Below, piece after piece: positions 34,255-37,679 of a DNA stretch of 37,679 bases. A model generated the notes under the pieces. It was not told the DNA's origin, did no database searches, and saw only the letters and a list, made by a program, of their open reading frames with translations. The first letter of the stretch is position 1. Every line of letters starts with the position of its first letter. The stretch comes from Gammaproteobacteria bacterium (GTDB lineage Bacteria > Pseudomonadota > Gammaproteobacteria > Steroidobacterales > Steroidobacteraceae): NCBI GenBank assembly GCA_024642505.1, contig JAHEAZ010000023.1, positions 1 through 37,679 on the forward strand, given 5' to 3'. A program made the translations under genes and the position numbers.

Positions 34255-34884
34255 TCAGGATTCGAGTCCTGCCAGGACATCGACGGCCGACGCCCCGAAC
34301 ACCGCTTCGAGCCCCTCCCGGAATGCCGCTCGCGCCCGCGCCAGCAGCGACTGCGCAGCGGTATGGCCGATGCCGAGTAATTCGCCAATCTCCTCGACCG
34401 AGCGTCCTTCCACATACTTCCACTCGAGCGCCTCGCCGTAACGGTTTGGCAGGCGGTCGAGCACTGCATGCACGAGTCGCTTCAACTCGTCGCTGTCGGC
34501 GCGACGCAATGGATCGTCGGCAGCCGGTGCCTCGATTGACTCGAGCGCGGCACGTACCTCCGCGCTGTCCTCGATGAGCACCACCTTGTCCGAGTGCCGT
34601 CTCTGCGACCTGACCTGGTCGGCTATTTCGTGCCGGCAGATCTGGCACAGCCAGGTAAACAGCGCGGCGTCGCCGCGCCAGTCACCGAGCTTGCGCATTG
34701 CCTTGATCAGCGTCGCCTGGACGACATCCTTGGCCATGGCTTCGTCGCGCCCCACCCGCGGCAGGGCAAAGCGATAGATTCGCGGGAAGTAGGTCTCGAA
34801 GAACACCTCGAAGGCGCGCTCCTCGCCCGCAAGCATCCGGTTCGCCAGTTGCCGGTCGTCGGTCACGTCTTCATCCCCGGTCAC
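34255..34884 (-). CDS. ECF-family RNA polymerase sigma factor (FecI-type position)
   Basis: Extracytoplasmic-function sigma factor expected to transcribe the receptor and downstream genes when FecR is triggered. The 209-residue protein has region 2 (VFFETYFPRIYRFALPRVG, then DVVQATLIKAMRKLGDWRG) and region 4 with a helix-turn-helix (YVEGRSVEEIGELLGIGHTAAQSLLARARAAFREGL). An acidic linker joins them. The start is GTG 34884; a second GTG at 34866 is also possible. It heads a minus-strand series: sigma, FecR, receptor, cytochrome remnant, flavin oxidase. Confidence 0.9.
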   Translation of the reverse strand: MTGDEDVTDDRQLANRMLAGEERAFEVFFETYFPRIYRFALPRVGRDEAMAKDVVQATLIKAMRKLGDWRGDAALFTWLCQICRHEIADQVRSQRRHSDKVVLIEDSAEVRAALESIEAPAADDPLRRADSDELKRLVHAVLDRLPNRYGEALEWKYVEGRSVEEIGELLGIGHTAAQSLLARARAAFREGLEAVFGASAVDVLAGLES

Positions 34885-34914
34885 GTTCGACGAGTTAGAC
34901 GGACGACGGCCGCT

Positions 34915-35011
34915 AAATCAATCGTCAGAGATCCATCCCGAAACGGGTATTTCACCCAATCCACTGATTGACTTCATAAAAAGAGCTCTTCGTCGAAGCC
35001 TCGATTGATTT
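34915..35011. promoter_or_regulatory. Divergent control region with a 10-bp inverted repeat
   Basis: The 201 bases between the sigma gene and the hemolysin-family gene are AT-richer than their surroundings. aaatcaatcg (34915-34924) and cgattgattt (35002-35011) are perfect inverted copies, 77 bases apart. A related gattga lies at 34965-34970 and a 10-bp palindrome, aagagctctt, at 34981-34990. This would suit a regulator acting on both directions. No promoter with good -35 and -10 boxes was seen. Confidence 0.35.
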
Positions 35012-35085
35012 TTCCGGCAACCGCCGTCTAACGCTCGCCCGGCGCACTTCCGGCTCGGGCCGGGGCGGCGAACAGGAGTCTTTGC

Positions 35086-35751
35086 GTGACCCAAGTGACC
35101 GACGACAGTTCCACCGGGACGGCCGCCGACCTGCCTGCGTCCATCGCCAGGTCCGCAAGCGCCGACGGGCCCCGCCTGCACCTGCTCGAGGCGGCGCGCG
35201 GCGCCGCGGAACGTACCGAGTTCGAGGCCTACGTCGGCGCCGCATTCCGGCGCCGGCACGCGGCGACGGTGCACAGCTTCATGCCGACGTTGCTCGGCTT
35301 CCGCGACACTGCCGGACAGCTTCGAGGCGTGGCCGGCCTGCGCGGCGCAGCGGCGGAATGCCTCTATCTGGAGCAGTACCTCGATGCGCCAATCGAGGCG
35401 GCGATCGCCGCCTCGACCGGCCGGATCGTGCGCCGTGACGAGGTCGTCGAGGTCGGTAATCTTGCCGGCGCCAGCTGCCGCACGGCCATGCGCATGGTGG
35501 CGCAGCTTCCAGCACACTTGCTGTCGCGGGACTTTCGCTGGATAGCGTTCACGGCGACCAGTGCGGTGCGGAAGATCCTGCTCGGCCTCGGCGCACCGCT
35601 GGTCGAACTCGCCCGCGCGGATGGCGCCCGGGTAGCCGGCAGCAATGACGAGTGGGGCTCGTACTACCAGGCCGATCCGCGCGTGCTCCTGGGATACCTC
35701 CCTGACAGCCGGCAAATACCGGCATTCTGCAATGGAGAACACCACTATTAG
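35086..35751 (+). CDS. 'Thermostable hemolysin' family protein, probably GNAT-like
   Basis: Matches the thermostable hemolysin family (PF12261 type), named after a Vibrio protein; the name probably does not describe its action. The 221-residue protein has no signal peptide. The stretch LYLEQYLDAPIEAAI, followed by RRDEVVEVGNLAGASCRTAM and later RWIAFTATSAVRKILLGLGAP, resembles the acceptor-strand and acyl-CoA-loop pattern of GNAT or LuxI-type acyltransferases, so an acyl-transfer role is proposed (inference). GTG 35086 has aggag 7 bases upstream. The next gene begins 20 bases before this one ends, so the two are translationally coupled. Confidence 0.8.
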   Translation: MTQVTDDSSTGTAADLPASIARSASADGPRLHLLEAARGAAERTEFEAYVGAAFRRRHAATVHSFMPTLLGFRDTAGQLRGVAGLRGAAAECLYLEQYLDAPIEAAIAASTGRIVRRDEVVEVGNLAGASCRTAMRMVAQLPAHLLSRDFRWIAFTATSAVRKILLGLGAPLVELARADGARVAGSNDEWGSYYQADPRVLLGYLPDSRQIPAFCNGEHHY

Positions 35752-37234
35752 CGCACTCGCGGCGGCGCTGTGCGGTCCGGTGCCCGGACGTGTCGCACTC
35801 GACGACGGGCTGCGGGCGGTTACCTACGGGGAACTGGGTCCGTTGGTCGAGGAAGAAGGCCGGTGGCTCGCGGCGCTCGGCGGTCAGCGCTTTGCCCTGC
35901 TTGCCGACAATGGCGTGCCATGGGCCGTGAGCGACCTGGCCCTGCACCTGCGCCAGGTGTTGTCGGTACCGTTGCCCGGGTACTTCACTGCTGAACAGTC
36001 CGTCCATGCGCTCGACGACGCTGGCGTCGATACCGTGGTTACGGATTCGCCGGCACGGCTGGCCGGGATCCTGTGCGGCTGGAACCAGGCAGGAATTTCG
36101 AGTCGCACGGGCCTGTCCCTGTTCCGGCGTCAGCTCGACCCGGAAGATCGGGCACCGGCGCCACCCGGAACCGCCAAGGTCACCTATACCTCGGGCAGCA
36201 CGGCCTCACCCAAGGGAGTCTGCCTGGCGACCCGTCATCTCGAGGCAGTTGCCTCGTCGGTGGCCGCGGCCAGCGCGGCGCTGAAGATCGAGCGGCACCT
36301 CTGCCTGTTGCCACTGCCGACCTTGCTGGAAAACGTCGCGGGGATCTATGCCCCGCTACTCGCAAACGCGACCTGCATCCTGCCACCGTCGAGCGCCACC
36401 GGCATGAGCTACACCGGGCCTGACCCGGCGTTGCTGCTGCGGACCATCGCCACGAGCGGGACCGAAAGCCTGATCCTGGTACCCGAGCTGTTGCGGCTGC
36501 TGGTTACGGCAGTGGAACGCGGCTGGCGCGCCCCCACGACGCTCAAGTTCATCGCGGTTGGAGGCGCCTTGGTGTCGACGGCCTTGCTCGAGCGTGCCGC
36601 TGCCGCCAACTTGCCGGTCTACGAGGGTTACGGCCTGAGCGAGTGCGCGTCCGTGGTCAGTCTCAATACCCCGGCGGGACGTCGTCCCGGAAGCGTCGGG
36701 CGACCGCTGCCGCATGCCCGGGCGCGGATCGGGGACGACGGCCAGATCATGGTGTCCGGGGTCACCCTGCTCGGGTATCTCGGCGGAGCAGCGCTGCCTG
36801 CAGGCGCCGAACTCGCCACCGGCGACCTCGGGGAATTCGATGCCGACGGCTATCTTTACGTCCGGGGGCGCCTCAGCAATATCTTCATCACCAGCTTCGG
36901 CCGCAACGTGGCGCCGGAATGGGTCGAGCAGGAGATAGCGCAGCAGACGGGAATCAGCCAGGCCATGGTCTACGGCGAAGCGCGCCCCTACGCCGTGGCG
37001 CTGATCAGTGCGTCCCAGGGCGACGCGGACGCAGCGGCTATCGATCGTGCGATAGGCGCCTGTAACGCGCGGCTCCCGGGTTACGCTCAGGTCCGGCGCT
37101 GGCTACGTGCGCCCGAGCCCTTCTCCTTCGCCAATGGCCTACTGACCTCAAACGGCCGGCTGCGCCGTGCCGCCATCGTCGAGCGCCATGGCGGCCTGAT
37201 TGATTCACTTTATCGCGACGAAGTCGCTACCTGA
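35732..37234 (+). CDS. AMP-forming acyl-adenylate synthetase (ANL family)
   Basis: Predicted to activate a carboxylic acid with ATP to acyl-AMP, perhaps then to a thioester. The 500-residue protein has the P-loop motif VTYTSGSTASPKGV (about residues 149-162), YEGYGLSECASVVSLN (about 295-310), the ATGDLGEFDADGYLYVRGR hinge region and a C-terminal domain. In the last motif, where the catalytic Lys normally follows Gly (xTxxGKxxR), it reads LTSNGRLRR, with Arg. ATG 35732 lies inside the end of the previous gene, and the next gene starts 13 bases after the stop. The chain-length or nature of the acid cannot be told from sequence. Confidence 0.88.
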   Translation: MENTTISALAAALCGPVPGRVALDDGLRAVTYGELGPLVEEEGRWLAALGGQRFALLADNGVPWAVSDLALHLRQVLSVPLPGYFTAEQSVHALDDAGVDTVVTDSPARLAGILCGWNQAGISSRTGLSLFRRQLDPEDRAPAPPGTAKVTYTSGSTASPKGVCLATRHLEAVASSVAAASAALKIERHLCLLPLPTLLENVAGIYAPLLANATCILPPSSATGMSYTGPDPALLLRTIATSGTESLILVPELLRLLVTAVERGWRAPTTLKFIAVGGALVSTALLERAAAANLPVYEGYGLSECASVVSLNTPAGRRPGSVGRPLPHARARIGDDGQIMVSGVTLLGYLGGAALPAGAELATGDLGEFDADGYLYVRGRLSNIFITSFGRNVAPEWVEQEIAQQTGISQAMVYGEARPYAVALISASQGDADAAAIDRAIGACNARLPGYAQVRRWLRAPEPFSFANGLLTSNGRLRRAAIVERHGGLIDSLYRDEVAT

Positions 37235-37247
37235 CCAAGGGAATCAG

Positions 37248-37679
37248 ATGAACCTCCACGAGCAACTGGCCCAGGAAACCGCCGCGGACCGGGAATTCCT
37301 GCTGTCCGCGCCCGTCATCCGGCGTTGCCTGGCCGGTGACGTGACACGTGAGCTGTATCTCGAGTTCCTCACCCAGGCCTATCACCACGTGCGCCACACC
37401 GTGCCGCTGCTGATGGCCGTCGGTGCGCGCCTGCCAGAGCGACACGCCTGGTTACAGGCCCCGATTCTGCATTACCTGGAGGAGGAGGCCGGCCACGACC
37501 AGTGGATCCTCAACGACATCGAGCACGCGGGCGGCGATCGAGTCGCGGCCGCGGCCTCGACACCGGCGGTAGCTACGGAGGCCATGGTCGCCTATGCCTG
37601 GGACACCGTGATGCGTGGCAATCCACTGGGCTTTTTCGGCATGGTCTACGTGCTGGAGGGCACCAGCGTCGCCCTCGCG
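37248..37679 (+). CDS. Heme-oxygenase-fold diiron enzyme / TenA-like protein (cut by window end)
   Basis: The first 144 residues of an all-helical protein annotated in relatives as an 'iron-containing redox enzyme' (TenA/HDO superfamily). It starts MNLHEQLAQETAADREFLLS and has an early YHHVRHTVPLL helix, the motif HYLEEEAGHDQWILNDI with Glu and His residues placed like diiron ligands, and GFFGMVYVLEGTSVALA, another ligand-bearing helix. Known members include the fatty-acid decarboxylase UndA. ATG 37248 is preceded by caaggga. It follows the acyl-adenylate enzyme by 13 bases, so the two are probably linked in function. The 3' part lies outside the window. Confidence 0.8.
   Translation, partial: MNLHEQLAQETAADREFLLSAPVIRRCLAGDVTRELYLEFLTQAYHHVRHTVPLLMAVGARLPERHAWLQAPILHYLEEEAGHDQWILNDIEHAGGDRVAAAASTPAVATEAMVAYAWDTVMRGNPLGFFGMVYVLEGTSVALA

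Noticed and set aside
35086..35751. Secreted hemolysin
   Set aside because: No signal peptide and no toxin features; the sequence pattern is closer to an acyltransferase.

Overview
The window is GC-rich, densely coded chromosomal DNA from a Gram-negative bacterium, most likely an environmental gammaproteobacterium. Supporting signs are TolC-type and TonB-dependent outer-membrane proteins, Tat and lipoprotein signals, a TRAP transporter, a FecI/FecR-type regulatory pair and a RAYT (REP-associated transposase). No rRNA or tRNA gene, CRISPR array or phage module was seen. The taxonomic call is inference from gene families and base composition.

Layout. 1-744: a 48-bp tandem repeat and unassigned sequence. 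745-4573 (+): a SAM methyltransferase, a DUF169 protein, a small exported protein with an internal duplication, and a PPK2-type polyphosphate kinase. 4840-7825 (-): a three-gene operon with overlapping ends, coding for a DUF3302 membrane protein, a HlyD-like fusion protein (the YiaW/YiaV pair of E. coli) and a TolC/NodT-type lipoprotein. A 14-bp palindrome lies in front of it. 8194-9478 (+): two unidentified proteins that look like a pair.

9539-27994: an amine / amino-acid metabolism island. It holds a dimethylglycine-dehydrogenase-like FAD/GcvT enzyme (+) and a divergent TRAP transporter (dctP-hairpin-dctQ-dctM, -). A long closely spaced + strand series follows: M81 (MlrC-like) metallopeptidase, glutamine-synthetase-like ligase, aldehyde dehydrogenase, iron-type alcohol dehydrogenase, nitrilase-superfamily amidase, a large Orn/Lys/Arg-type decarboxylase, an ATP-grasp ligase, a C45-type Ntn hydrolase and a CPBP-type membrane protein. 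Read together, this suggests uptake of an organic (amino) acid, gamma-glutamylation or peptide-bond chemistry on an amine, and aldehyde/alcohol oxidation. The decarboxylase, ATP-grasp and C45 genes may be a separate amide-forming or amide-breaking module.

27993-28812: a compact RAYT element with perfect 25-bp inverted ends, sitting exactly between the stop codons of two convergent genes. 28813-34884 (-): ECF sigma factor, FecR anti-sigma factor, TonB receptor with an STN signalling domain, the C-terminal part of a three-heme cytochrome without a usable start, and a Tat-exported flavin amine oxidase that itself carries a CxxCH motif. This looks like surface-signal control of an extracytoplasmic redox module.

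35086-37679 (+): a 'thermostable hemolysin' family protein (probably GNAT-like), an overlapping acyl-adenylate-forming enzyme whose usual C-terminal catalytic Lys is Arg, and the start of a heme-oxygenase-fold diiron enzyme cut by the window end. These three may form a small acyl-metabolite pathway and, with the decarboxylase module and the redox module, are the best candidates for undescribed biology here.
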